This document shows positions 34,767-43,447 of a stretch of DNA of 64,000 nucleotides, in pieces. The DNA comes from Actinoplanes oblitus. GTDB lineage: Bacteria; Actinomycetota; Actinomycetes; Mycobacteriales; Micromonosporaceae. The notes beneath the pieces are model-generated. The model saw only the letters and a list, made by a program, of their open reading frames with translations. It was not told the DNA's origin and did no database searches. The DNA lies in NCBI RefSeq assembly GCF_030252345.1, contig NZ_CP126980.1, forward strand, positions 4,913,501-4,977,500, given 5' to 3'. A program made the position numbers and the translations under genes. Every line of letters begins with the position of its first letter. Within the stretch, counting starts at the first letter, position 1.

Positions 34767-34974
34767 CGCGATCCCGGCCTGCTGGCAGGAGTTCTTCGTC
34801 GAGCGCGGCGAGGCCGGCTTCAGCCGGATGCACCAGAAGGTCTACGAGATGATCGGCATCCCGCCGAGCGCGATCACCATCCAGCACTTCCTCGCCGCCG
34901 ACTTCGCCCGGTTCACGGCGCTGGAGACGGTGCCGGAGACGCCGGCCGCGCTGACCGCTGGCGCGACGGCCTGA
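34747..34974 (+). pseudogene. C-terminal fragment of an unrecognised protein
   Basis: The last 75 codons (from PEVVDNAIPACWQEFFV through MHQKVYEMIGIPPSAI to ADFARFTALETVP) have near-perfect third-position GC, so they come from a real gene. An ATG at 34747 exists but there is no ribosome site and upstream codons are poor. The family is not recognised. It overlaps the XRE remnant on the other strand by 20 bases, consistent with a deletion junction. Confidence 0.4.
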
Positions 34975-35023
34975 CCTGGACAGCTCGTCCCGCGCCTGAG
35001 CCGGGCGCGGGACGAGCACCGGG

Positions 35024-36283
35024 TCACGAGCGGCTGGCCACCGGCTCGGCGACGCTCGCCGGGACAACCCGCCGCCCGGCGGCCCCGGCGATCCCCGCGG
35101 CGGTCAGCAGCAGCAGACCGGCGCCAGCGAACGTGGTCGCCGGCGCCGCGTCGACGGCCATCGGGAGGGTGAGCATGCCGACGGTGCCGGCGGTGCGGAT
35201 GACGGTCTGGTCGACGGTGAGAAGCCGCAGCCGCTGCGGCGCGGCGAACCCGGCCAACCTGGTGCGCAGCGTGACCGCGGCCGCCGGGGTGGCCAGCCCG
35301 GACACGAACCCGGCCGCGAGCACGGCCGGCAGCGTTGGCGCGGCGCTGTACGCGATCAGCGCCAGGCCGGTGACGCTCCAGGCGCAGCAGTACACGGTCA
35401 GCCATCGGCCCAGCCGCAGATTCCCGACGAGCAGGTTCCCGGCCAGCGCACCGGCGCCGACAGCGGACAGGGCCAGCCCGTATCCGGTCGCGCCCTGGCC
35501 GAGCCGGACCGCGAGCAGGGCGGGCAGACCGACGGCGGACACCGCGGCGACGAAGAAGCCGACGCCGTGCAGGCCGATGGCCAGCGCGACGTCCGGGTGC
35601 CGGCGCAGCACCGGCCCCGCCGCGACCGGTGCGGCCGGGCCGGCCGCGGGCGCGACCGTGTCAGGTACGGCCGGGTGGCCGGCTGCGGCGCGGCGGGTAT
35701 GGGCGCGCAGCCACCACATCGCGGCGGCGCTGACCGCGAACGTGACGCCGTCGAGGGCGAACAGCTGCACCTCGGAGACGGCCATCAGGATCAAGCCGAC
35801 GCAGCCGGGCCCGGCGATCACCGCGAGCCGGTTGGTCAGGTCGAGCAGCCCGGTCACCTGCCGCACCTGACCGGGCTCGACCAGGTCCGGAACCAGGCTG
35901 CCCAAGTTCGGGTCGAACAGCACACCCAGGGTGCCCAGCGCCAGGACCAGGGCCAGCAGGACGACCAGGCCGCCGCGTCCGGGGGTCCAGAGCAGCGGCA
36001 CCCCGCACGCGATGACGGCGCGGCCGGCGTCGAGCCAGCCGAGCCGGCCGAACGAGGCGAACCGCGCGATCAGGCCACGGCCGAACGCGCCGATCAGGAT
36101 GTACGGCAGCGACTCGACCACCGCGGCGATCCCCATCCACGCCGCCGACCCGGTCGCCTCGTAGACCACCCACATGATCGCTAGGCCGTACAGGCGGTCA
36201 CCCAGCACACTGAGCGCCGCCGAGCTCCACAGCACCAGGATCGGCCGTTGCCGCAGCAGCCGTAGGTACCCCACGCGCGCCAT
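35024..36283 (-). CDS. MFS transporter (MFS_3/enterobactin-exporter-like)
   Basis: 419 residues with about 12 membrane segments: RPILVLWSSAALSVLGDRLYGLAIMWVVYEATGSA at the start is the typical opening of MFS_3 exporters, followed by GPGCVGLILMA and GLPALLAVRLGQGATGYGLALSA. A long Ala/Pro cytoplasmic loop (about 195-225) separates the halves. The substrate is unknown. The ATG at 36283 has GGAGG very close (one base), so the precise start is uncertain. Confidence 0.88.
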   Translation of the reverse strand: MARVGYLRLLRQRPILVLWSSAALSVLGDRLYGLAIMWVVYEATGSAAWMGIAAVVESLPYILIGAFGRGLIARFASFGRLGWLDAGRAVIACGVPLLWTPGRGGLVVLLALVLALGTLGVLFDPNLGSLVPDLVEPGQVRQVTGLLDLTNRLAVIAGPGCVGLILMAVSEVQLFALDGVTFAVSAAAMWWLRAHTRRAAAGHPAVPDTVAPAAGPAAPVAAGPVLRRHPDVALAIGLHGVGFFVAAVSAVGLPALLAVRLGQGATGYGLALSAVGAGALAGNLLVGNLRLGRWLTVYCCAWSVTGLALIAYSAAPTLPAVLAAGFVSGLATPAAAVTLRTRLAGFAAPQRLRLLTVDQTVIRTAGTVGMLTLPMAVDAAPATTFAGAGLLLLTAAGIAGAAGRRVVPASVAEPVASRS

Positions 36284-36441
36284 ACCTCCAAGGTCGGATG
36301 TTGCGGTGCCGGGCAAAGCAGATCCGAGCCGGCAGGCCACCCGGACCGGGTCACCGCGGCAACCTACCGAGGTCCGGACCGGCGTAGGGGCCGTGACACA
36401 CCTGCGGCGGACCCTGTCACCCATCCGCGCGGACTCTGGAG

Positions 36442-36735
36442 ATGATCAATGGCGGACACCGGCCGTTCGGTCAGCAGGCCAGCCACTGGGACCTGTGGGT
36501 GGCGCACCACGACGCCGACTCCGCCGGCTGTCTCGACCCTGTGCCACCGGTGCGGATGCTCGCTGACCTCGCCGGGTCCGGCCCGGTCCTGGAGCTGGGT
36601 ATCGGGTCCGGCCGGCCGGCTCTCGCTGACGCAACTGGGGATCCTGGTCAGCGGCATCAACGCGTCCCCGGAGATGATCCGGGTGATGCGGGAGCGTCGT
36701 GGCGACCTGCCGTTGAACGCGCCCTCACGGAGGAG
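36442..36735 (+). pseudogene. Class I SAM-dependent methyltransferase remnant
   Basis: From the ATG at 36442 one frame reads a normal methyltransferase start (ASHWDLWVAHHDADS, then motif I VLELGIGSGR). After about 36615 the sense continues in another frame as LGILVSGINASPEMIRVMRE, the usual motif II-III region, and then stops matching near 36735. So the gene is frameshifted and lacks its last two thirds. Its end overlaps the C-terminal codons of the opposite-strand hydrolase. Confidence 0.65.
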
Positions 36736-37442
36736 AGAAGGCCCGCGGCGGCCCGGAGCCGCGTCGAGGCATTCTCGGTGAGAGGCTGGCCGTGGCCGAA
36801 GCAGACGATCTCCGTGTCCAGTCGCGCCTGGCGTCTGAACGAGGTGATGGCCTGAACGGGGTCGACGTTGAACACGCCGAGGATCACCTCGCCGTCCGGG
36901 CCACGTGCGATGGTGTCGCCCGTGAACAGCACGCGGGGCTCGGGGAGATGGAAGGCGATGCTGCCGGGGGTGTGACCCGGCACGGCCAGGGCCACGGCTC
37001 GCACCCCGTCGCCCAGCTCGATCAGGTCGCCGTCGTCAAGCTCCCGATCCACCCGCACGGGCGCCGGTGGGACGGGCGGAATCCGCGAGTGCACCTGGTC
37101 GAACAGGGGCCGCTCCCAGTCGGCGAGTTCCGGTGCGGGCCCGGGTGCCTCTCCGCGTATCACCGGCGCGTCCGCCCGGTGCGCGTACACGGTGATGTCG
37201 TCCCCCCAGGCGGCGACGTCGGCCGCCGAGCCGGCGTGGTCCTGGTGGGAGTGCGTCAGGAGCAGACGCCGGAGGTCGGATCGGCGATGGCCCAGTTCCT
37301 CGATCGCCGCGGCGAGTTCCGGAGCGGATCCGGGCAGGCTCGTGTCGATGAGGGTGAGGCCGTCGGCGCTTGCCCACAGATACGCGTGGCCGATCGGGAA
37401 GTCGAACATGTGCAGTCGGGGAAGCAATTCGATGACCCTCAT
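36657..37442 (-). CDS. Metallo-beta-lactamase-fold hydrolase
   Basis: 261 residues with the zinc motif THSHQDHAG (HxHxDH), GHTPGS for the next histidine, FTGDTI and FGHGQP for the last ligands. It is a small thiolesterase/glyoxalase II-like member; the substrate is unknown. The last 25 or so residues (SSVRARSTAGRHDAPASPGS) look unlike the family and lie antisense to the methyltransferase remnant, so the natural C-terminus was probably replaced by read-through after a rearrangement. ATG 37442. Confidence 0.88.
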   Translation of the reverse strand: MRVIELLPRLHMFDFPIGHAYLWASADGLTLIDTSLPGSAPELAAAIEELGHRRSDLRRLLLTHSHQDHAGSAADVAAWGDDITVYAHRADAPVIRGEAPGPAPELADWERPLFDQVHSRIPPVPPAPVRVDRELDDGDLIELGDGVRAVALAVPGHTPGSIAFHLPEPRVLFTGDTIARGPDGEVILGVFNVDPVQAITSFRRQARLDTEIVCFGHGQPLTENASTRLRAAAGLLSSVRARSTAGRHDAPASPGSSPGTR

Positions 37443-37725
37443 ACCGCGACGCTAGGCAACCGTGCCGTTGAGAAGAATCCCCTTATGCTGGCGGCAAATC
37501 TGCCAGCAGCAGAGGTGTCAGGAATCGCCTTTTCGTCTTCAGCGGGCCGCGAAGGGTGTGTTCCGCGTGAGATGGGTCGCCGGGCGGTGACCTGGCCGGC
37601 CCTCGAACGGATCACCCGCGGCGTTGGATTTGACGGGGTGGTGCACTGTCGTGATGATCTTGGGGCCGTTGATGCCCGGGGCGGATCGGCGACGTTGAGG
37701 CAGGCTTTCGAGGGGGACGACAGGT

Positions 37726-37974
37726 ATGACCGGTGGCACGCGTGCGCCTTGGTGCGGGGCGTTGATCGCTCTCGGGTCGATCGCTGTGGTCAGCGCCATC
37801 GCGGTGGTCCGTGACTGGGACTTCGACTCCTGGATGCGGGCGGTCGCCATGTGCGCCCTCGCCGGCGTCATGTCCGCCGTCACGGAGGCGGGCCGGAATC
37901 GGCGGCTCGACCGCTCGGCCCGGCAGGCTCGCGCCATCGACGACGAGCCGGCGTCCGAGCGAAGCCCGCGGTGA
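37726..37974 (+). CDS. Small membrane protein, hypothetical
   Basis: 82 residues with two hydrophobic segments (WCGALIALGSIAVVSAIAVV and MRAVAMCALAGVMSAV) and a charged end (RNRRLDRSARQARAID). A purine-rich GAGGGGGACGACAGG run precedes the ATG. Third-position GC is moderate to high. No family recognised. The preceding 280 bases hold no gene I can support. Confidence 0.5.
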   Translation: MTGGTRAPWCGALIALGSIAVVSAIAVVRDWDFDSWMRAVAMCALAGVMSAVTEAGRNRRLDRSARQARAIDDEPASERSPR

Positions 37975-38378
37975 GGCACCCGCGCCCGCGGTGAGTCGAG
38001 AGCGGGTGCGGGGCTCCGGGCGTACCGGAAAACGGCGGACCGCGGCGCGGGCGGACCGGAAGTGAGGCGGCGGTCCGGTGCCCGGGGTCATCGGCCGCAA
38101 TGGATCACTTGCTGTTCTTCCTGCCGTGGCGGGAGGGGCTGGAGAAGGTCTGCGACGGCTTCCCGCCCGTGATCCACCTCCCGGCGGACGGCGCCATCGC
38201 GCCGATCTGGCCGCCGGCAACGTCGCCGCCACGTTCTTCACCGTTGACGGCCACGGATCGAGCGACTCGCTGTTCTAGTGTTGCAAAGATTCGTTCAACT
38301 ATTGCGTACGCCAGTCCGCCACTGCCACGATGGCCATCGATCCCTCGCCGTCCCCCTCCCGGCTGGACTGGAGTCCCC
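37975..38378. other. Non-coding gap upstream of the GH71/99-like gene
   Basis: Contains a GTACCGGAAA repeat near its left end and traces of decayed coding sequence, but no intact gene. TTGCAAAG at 38281 is followed by an imperfect GTTG/CAAC inverted pair, which may belong to the downstream gene's promoter. The open frame running into that gene has no homology here. Confidence 0.45.
38018..38042 (+). repeat. Intergenic GTACCGGAAA repeat copy
   Basis: GGGCGTACCGGAAAACGGCG and the following GACCG agree over more than 20 bases with the reverse complements at 46409 and partly 28168 and 31688. A related GCGGACCGGAAGT follows. Confidence 0.65.
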
Positions 38379-40040
38379 ATGGCTGTTTCCCGGCGTACCC
38401 TGCTGTCCTCGGCCGCGCTCGCGCCCGCCGCCGTCGTGCTCACCGGCGCCGCCCCGGCCGCCGCCGCGTCCCCGCCCGGCGACGTGGTCGGCAAGGTCAC
38501 CGTGGGGTACCAGGGCTGGTTCGCCTGCCCGGGCGACGGCGCGCCGATCGGCGGCTGGTGGCACTGGAGCCGCGACCGGTTCCAGCCGCCGTCGCCGGCC
38601 AACACCACGATCGTGTCCTGGCCGGACGTGCGCGACTACGCGCACACCTATCCGACGGCGTACCCGAATCTCGGCAACGGACAGCCGGCCGCGCTCTTCT
38701 CCTCCTACGACCAGCAGACCGTCGACGTGCACTTCGACTGGATGCGGACCTACGGCATCGACACCGCGGCGCTGCAGCGGTTCAACCCGGTCGGCGACGA
38801 GGGGCCGACCCGCGACGCGATGGCACAGAAGGTGCGCGGTGCGGCGGAGCGGACCGGCCGCAAGTTCTACATCATGTACGACGTCAGCGGCTGGACGAGC
38901 ATGCAGTCGCAGATCAAGAGCGACTGGACCGGCAAGATGGCGGCGCACGCCGCGTCCAGCGCCTACGCCAGGCAGAACGGCAAGCCGGTGGTCTGCGTCT
39001 GGGGGTTCGGCTTCAACGACACCAACCACGACTTCACCCCGGCCGCCTGCCTCGACGTGATCAACTGGTTCAAGGCGCAGGGCTGCTACGTGATCGGCGG
39101 GGTGCCCACCTACTGGCGCGAGGGCAGGAACGACAGCCGGGCCGGGTTCCTCGACGTTTACCACGCCTTCCACATGATCTCGCCGTGGATGGTCGGGCGC
39201 ACCGGCGACCTGGCCGGGCTGGACTGGTTCCACGACAACGTGAACACCCCCGACCAGGCCGACTGCGCCGCGCACGGCATCGACTACCAGCCCTGCGTGC
39301 TGCCCGGTGACCTGTCGGCCGGGCATCGGCGGCACGGCGACTTCTACTGGCGCAGCGTGTACAACATGGTCCGGCTCGGCGCCCAGGGCCTCTACGTGTC
39401 GATGTTCGACGAGTTCAACGAGGGCAACCAGATCGCCAAGACCGCCGAGACGGCCGCGTCGGTGCCGGCCGGAACCGGGATCCGCGCGCTCGACGAGGAC
39501 GGCACGTTCTGCTCCGCCGACTACTACCTGCGGATCACCGCGGACGCCGGGAAGATGCTCAAGGGCCAGATCCCTTTGACTTCGGTACGCCCGACGCCGC
39601 CGGTCACCGGCTCCACGCCGCCACCGGTCACCGACCTGGCGCGGGGCCGCGGCACGTCGACCAGCGGGTACACGCAGATCTACGGTCCCGGCAACGCCGT
39701 CGACGGCAACGCCGGAACCTACTGGGAGAGCGTCAACAACGCCTTCCCGCAGTGGATCCAGGTCGACCTGGGCGCCGCGGTCACGATCGGCCGGGTGGTG
39801 CTCACCCTGCCGCCGTCGTGGGGTGCCCGCACCCAGACCCTGGCCCTGTCCGGCAGCACCGACGGCTCGACCTTCAGCACGCTGTCGGCGGCCGCCGGGC
39901 GTACCTTCGATCCGGCCTCGGCGAACACCGTGACGGTCACCTTCGCGCCCACGACCAGCCGGTTCCTCCGGGTCACCGCCACCGCGAACACCGGCTGGCC
40001 GGCCGGGCAGGTGGCCGGCCTGGAGGTCTACGCGTCCTGA
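38379..40040 (+). CDS. Secreted GH71/GH99-like glycosidase with discoidin-type C-terminal domain
   Basis: 553 residues. A Tat leader (SRRTLLSSAALAPAAVV) precedes a catalytic domain (about 33-400) opening VGKVTVGYQGWFACPGDG, with WHWSRDR, HFDWMRTYGIDTAALQRF and MFDEFNEGNQIAKT, the pattern of GH71/99-like enzymes. After a Pro/Thr linker comes an F5/8 type C (CBM32-like) domain at about 425-553: GYTQIYGPGNAVDGNAGTYWES, WIQVDLGAAVTIGRV, FLRVTATAN. The polymer attacked is unknown; relatives act on alpha-linked glucans or mannans. Confidence 0.85.
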   Translation: MAVSRRTLLSSAALAPAAVVLTGAAPAAAASPPGDVVGKVTVGYQGWFACPGDGAPIGGWWHWSRDRFQPPSPANTTIVSWPDVRDYAHTYPTAYPNLGNGQPAALFSSYDQQTVDVHFDWMRTYGIDTAALQRFNPVGDEGPTRDAMAQKVRGAAERTGRKFYIMYDVSGWTSMQSQIKSDWTGKMAAHAASSAYARQNGKPVVCVWGFGFNDTNHDFTPAACLDVINWFKAQGCYVIGGVPTYWREGRNDSRAGFLDVYHAFHMISPWMVGRTGDLAGLDWFHDNVNTPDQADCAAHGIDYQPCVLPGDLSAGHRRHGDFYWRSVYNMVRLGAQGLYVSMFDEFNEGNQIAKTAETAASVPAGTGIRALDEDGTFCSADYYLRITADAGKMLKGQIPLTSVRPTPPVTGSTPPPVTDLARGRGTSTSGYTQIYGPGNAVDGNAGTYWESVNNAFPQWIQVDLGAAVTIGRVVLTLPPSWGARTQTLALSGSTDGSTFSTLSAAAGRTFDPASANTVTVTFAPTTSRFLRVTATANTGWPAGQVAGLEVYAS

Positions 40041-40228
40041 GATCGTCGTTCGGCCAGCCCGGTGGCGGCAAGTGTTTCCGCGTGCTCGACCCGCCGCCGT
40101 GCTCGGCCGGGCACCCGCCCAGTGGCGTCGAGTAGTGCGGTCCACGAGGTTCGACCCGTCTTCAGAGCGGCCAGCCGGGATCCATCGATCGCTTCCCGCC
40201 GGTCTTCCCCGGCCGTGACAACGAACAC
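40028..40228 (-). pseudogene. Transposase fragment (middle part)
   Basis: A 66-residue frame containing LAALKTGRTSWTALLDATG. From family memory, actinobacterial transposases like the one broken at 43448 carry a nearly identical AALEPGRTSWTALLDA segment in their middle. Codons on either side are poor. Judged a small IS remnant; it overlaps the last bases of the glycosidase gene. Confidence 0.4.
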
Positions 40229-40431
40229 CGGCAGCGGCCCACGGCGGCCCAGCCAGCTGCGAGACCGGGACCGACCGGGACGCGGTGGCGCACGTCGCGG
40301 CGCTGCGGCCCCTCACCGGCGACGTGGTCCGGGCGCTGAACCCGAAGTCGAGCCTCGTCGCGGTCCGCACGGAGGTGGCCGCGACCGGCTACCCGATCGC
40401 AACGGCGGTCAGCTGGCGCAGTCCGGGCTGA
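40219..40431 (+). pseudogene. C-terminal coding remnant, unrecognised
   Basis: From about 40261 to the TGA at 40429-40431 almost every codon ends in G or C (reading DAVAHVAALRPLTGDVVRAL, then TEVAATGYPIATAVSW). There is no start codon or homologous upstream part; a stop lies at 40216-40218. It overlaps the transposase fragment by ten bases. It is the tail of a lost gene. Confidence 0.4.
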
Positions 40432-40490
40432 GCACGCGGGCGGTCAGTCCGCGCCGGCCCTTCCGCGATGACGTTGGGAGAGGATGAACG

Positions 40491-41441
40491 TCAAACTGCT
40501 CCCGGCGCCGCCGCAGGACCGAGCGGCGACCGCCGGGGGCGCAGGAACCGGCGGATGGCGGCCAGCCACTCGGCCGGATTGTCGAAATGCGCCATGTGGG
40601 CGGCGTCGGGTATCTCGGCGAGCGTGCTGGCCGGCAGTACGGCGTGCAGACGTCTGGCCGTTTCCAACGGGAAGCTCATCTCCTTCTGGCCGTGCAGGAT
40701 CAACACCGGCCGGCCCCAGTCGGACAGCACCTCGGCGGCGTTCTCGGGTCCGCCCGGCGGCCACGATCCGCTCAGGTACGGCCGGTCGTAGTCGCTGCTG
40801 AAGCGGACCCGGTCCAGGACCTCGCGCCAGCGGTCGAGGCGGTCGAGGCGCCACACCTGCAAGGGTGCCTCCGCGTCGGCCATCGCCCTGCTCAACGCGC
40901 CGTCCGGTGCCGCCGGACCGGTCAGCAGCGGGTCGTCGAAGCCGACCTCGGTACACAGACGGCGGCGCTGTTGGTAGTCGGCGGATGCGGCCAGCTCACT
41001 GTCGAAGTCGGTGTACGCCGTGGTCGACGCCAGGATCAGCCGGTCGACGACCTCGGGATGTCGCTGTACCAGGCGCATGGCGATCCGGCCACCGTAGGAG
41101 AAGCCGAGCACGTCGACGGGCCCGGTGCCCAGGGCGTCGACGAGCGCGGCGACGTCGTCGGCGAGCAGGTGGGGTCGCAGCTCGCTCTCCGGGAGGTCCC
41201 CGAGCGGCGGCGTACGGTGACTGCGCCCGCAGCCGCGCAGGTCGAACAGGACGACGTGGGCCGTGTCGACCAGCTCGGCGAGAGCCGGCAACAGGTAGCT
41301 GTGGTCCCAGCTCGGACCGCCGTGGATCACCACCAGTGCCGGCAGATCGCGATCCCCGAGGCGGCGGACGAACAGGTCGACGCCGTTGAGCCGGACGACG
41401 GCGCCCTCCGCGGTGACGTCGTCCAATGTGGCAGCTCTCAT
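40491..41441 (-). CDS. Alpha/beta hydrolase (proline iminopeptidase-like)
   Basis: 316 residues: VVIHGGPSWDHSYLLPAL (oxyanion HGGP), VVLFDLRGCGRSHRTPP, nucleophile in LGFSYGGRIAMRLV, acid region VLILHGQKEMSF and the final histidine in DAAHMAHFDNP. The HGGP and DLRGCGRS motifs are those of prolyl aminopeptidase-type hydrolases, but activity cannot be stated. Its ATG overlaps the TGA of the SUKH gene (ATGA), so the two are translated together. A Pro/Arg tail ends the protein. Confidence 0.9.
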   Translation of the reverse strand: MRAATLDDVTAEGAVVRLNGVDLFVRRLGDRDLPALVVIHGGPSWDHSYLLPALAELVDTAHVVLFDLRGCGRSHRTPPLGDLPESELRPHLLADDVAALVDALGTGPVDVLGFSYGGRIAMRLVQRHPEVVDRLILASTTAYTDFDSELAASADYQQRRRLCTEVGFDDPLLTGPAAPDGALSRAMADAEAPLQVWRLDRLDRWREVLDRVRFSSDYDRPYLSGSWPPGGPENAAEVLSDWGRPVLILHGQKEMSFPLETARRLHAVLPASTLAEIPDAAHMAHFDNPAEWLAAIRRFLRPRRSPLGPAAAPGAV

Positions 41442-42025
41442 TGTGGTGATCTCACCCCGTGACGTTTTCCGATCGAGGAGGCTACGAACCCGGTCAGTTC
41501 GCGATGTAGGAACGTCAGAAAGTTCTGCAGGTTCGCGGCTATCTCCGTTGCACAGTCCGCTTCGTACGCCCCGCCGAGGAAGGACCCGTCCGCCAACCTG
41601 AGAACCGGCGAGCCCGATCCGCCGGCGAGGGCAAACAACGCTCCGCCGCCGTCGCTGCCGAACACCACCACGGCTCGCCCGTCGCTCAGCCGGCGCGGAT
41701 GGCCCGGGTCGGCACCCGGTAGCGGCGGGCGGTGGATCCAGTAGCCGTTGTTGACGTCCGGCAACTCCACCTCGGCTACCACTCGGTGGAAGGACAGCAA
41801 GTCGCCCGGCACCGCGCCGCCGTGCAGCCGAGCCAGTCCGTCCAGTTCGGCTGCCGTAGCCGGCCCGCTGACGCCATGATCGCCAGGTGGGAACCCGAAC
41901 CGCGATGCGAAGGTATCCAGCAGCACAGCGATATCCGAACGCATGCCGGCGCGCCACCGCTCGATCCACGCGTCATCCACGCCGGTCTGCCCTTCGTGCT
42001 CGGAGTCGAAGGCCAGCCTACTCAT
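41438..42025 (-). CDS. SUKH-family (SMI1/KNR4-like) protein
   Basis: 195 residues with the SUKH pattern: an N-terminal helix, LRLHGGAVPGDLLSFHRVV-like segment, VNNGYWIHRPPLPGADPGHP, then AVVVFGSDGGGALFALAGG and VLRLADGSFLGGAYEADCATEIAANLQNFLTFL. Known SUKH proteins bind and neutralise toxins or act in intracellular signalling. No toxin gene is beside it; the coupled partner is an alpha/beta hydrolase. Start ATG 42025, with an alternative GTG/ATG further upstream. Confidence 0.8.
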   Translation of the reverse strand: MSRLAFDSEHEGQTGVDDAWIERWRAGMRSDIAVLLDTFASRFGFPPGDHGVSGPATAAELDGLARLHGGAVPGDLLSFHRVVAEVELPDVNNGYWIHRPPLPGADPGHPRRLSDGRAVVVFGSDGGGALFALAGGSGSPVLRLADGSFLGGAYEADCATEIAANLQNFLTFLHRELTGFVASSIGKRHGVRSPQ

Positions 42026-42325
42026 GACCCTGGATGGGACCCGGGCCGGCAAGGCGCCGGGCCGGACCACACTTCGTGTGCCAGAACCGCGTTGTGACAT
42101 CGGATGTCATCAACCGACCGGACCTTCTCCCTCCCTGCGTGCTCGTCGAAACAACGGCAGCACTAGCTTGCCGTTTAACCTCCGACCCTCTCGCCGACGT
42201 CGCTGCGGACGAGGTCGGTGCGCCATCAAGGGTGACTACGGTGCGTGCTGGCCAGCGCGCTGGGCGCGGGCAGCGACGGGACCCAGCGCACGTTCTCTGC
42301 GGCAGATGTGCGCGCCGATGCGGCG
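42026..42325. other. Gap between the SUKH gene and the next unknown gene
   Basis: 300 bases of noticeably lower GC than the surroundings, with no ORF showing coding bias. It presumably holds the SUKH operon promoter. I see no clear motif. Confidence 0.4.
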
Positions 42326-42748
42326 TCAGCGGTGGACGTCGAAGCTGCCATTCTTGAAGACGAAGACGGACACCTCGTCGGTGTCGAACTCCTCCCGCAT
42401 GTGGCCGCCGTATCCCTCGTCGGAGACATGCGGCGCAACGAATTCCAGGAGGGCAAGGGCCTCACCCAGTGCATCGTCGAGGCAGAGGGTTCGGGCATAC
42501 AAGCCCCACCCGTAGACGTCCCCGCCCGGAGTGAAGCCACGCCTCTGACGTTGTAGCCGGGCAACCTCGCCGCCGGGCAGATAGCTGCTCGGGTCGGGGA
42601 TCCACAACGGGAACGGCGAGCGTTCCCTGTGAAGGTGGTCCGGCCGCTCTTCGATCAAGCCGAGATGCCAACGTAGCGCCTCGAGGACGTGCTCTGGGGT
42701 GCGATCGTCGAGGAAGCAGCTGACGACGATCTCGTAGTGAAGGCTCAC
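42326..42748 (-). CDS. Hypothetical protein, 140 residues
   Basis: MSLHYEIVVSCFLDDRTPEH, then VLEALRWHLGL, PFPLWIPDPSSYLPGGEVA, GGDVYGWGLYARTLCLDDALGEALALLEFVAPHV and DEVSVFVFKNGSFDVHR. It is soluble, with an alpha/beta composition and internally consistent, but no recognised domain. Third-position GC is lower than in the core genes, in line with the accessory character of this stretch. Confidence 0.65.
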   Translation of the reverse strand: MSLHYEIVVSCFLDDRTPEHVLEALRWHLGLIEERPDHLHRERSPFPLWIPDPSSYLPGGEVARLQRQRRGFTPGGDVYGWGLYARTLCLDDALGEALALLEFVAPHVSDEGYGGHMREEFDTDEVSVFVFKNGSFDVHR

Positions 42749-42906
42749 GCCGAGTGAAGATAGATCATGCCGGCACCCGCGCGATGATTAGCGCAGATCG
42801 CAGACTGTTCGCCTTGCGACATGGAGGACGCCTCGCTCAGTGACGAGAAGCCGCCGGACAGCGCGATCATCGACACAAGCCGGCCCTCCATCGGCGCTCG
42901 ACAGCC

Positions 42907-43296
42907 GTGACGCTGGGTGGCGAGCGGACTGCGGCAAATGAGCGCTTCAAATTCGGGTGCATGTCGATGGCGTGGCCCGAGCAAACGACAGATCTGGATA
43001 CCGGTTCTGCGCTCGCGGAAGCCGGCACCCACGAGCCACATCCGTTCGGCGCTGTGCTTAGCAAACTCATGGACAATCGGGGCCCCTCCGTGATGGACGT
43101 GGCCATGCGAACCTATCGCGCGATGTCGACCATCCACGCAGTCCAACGCGGAGGACGCAATCCGCACCCCGTTCTCGTCCGAGAGATCGCTCGCGCCCTG
43201 GACTTACCGGAAGCGGACTTGACCGCGATCGCCGGTCTTCATGATGAGGCGTTCGACGTTGCTAAAAACGCCGGTAAACGATCTGATGGACCATGA
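42907..43296 (+). CDS. XRE-type helix-turn-helix protein
   Basis: 129 residues. The second half reads as a Cro/C1-type HTH: FGAVLSKLMDNRGPSVMDVA, YRAMSTIHAVQRGGRNPHPV, LVREIARALDLPEADLTAIA. The first 45 residues have no clear match, so the true start may be an internal ATG (for example 42961). Codon use is poorer in GC than the chromosome average, suggesting horizontal origin. Followed at 150 bases by a transposase remnant. Confidence 0.6.
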   Translation: MTLGGERTAANERFKFGCMSMAWPEQTTDLDTGSALAEAGTHEPHPFGAVLSKLMDNRGPSVMDVAMRTYRAMSTIHAVQRGGRNPHPVLVREIARALDLPEADLTAIAGLHDEAFDVAKNAGKRSDGP

Positions 43297-43447
43297 TAGC
43301 GACGCACTCTCTTCGGCAGATCCGTGTACTCGTCGGATCCGTCTCCGAGCCGGCTGCTGTGACTGAGCGTCATGCGGTGCCGGAGGTAGGTGACGCTTCG
43401 GCACGCTGAGGCTCGCGGAGCCGTGTCCGCGGCTATCGATCATCGTT

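Noticed and set aside
38295..40370. 691-residue minus-strand open frame
   Set aside because: Antisense shadow of the GH71/99-like gene; low-complexity composition and no homology.
43297..43447. Terminal inverted repeat of the transposase remnant
   Set aside because: I could not find a convincing matching pair on both sides of 43448-44079, so no ends are called.
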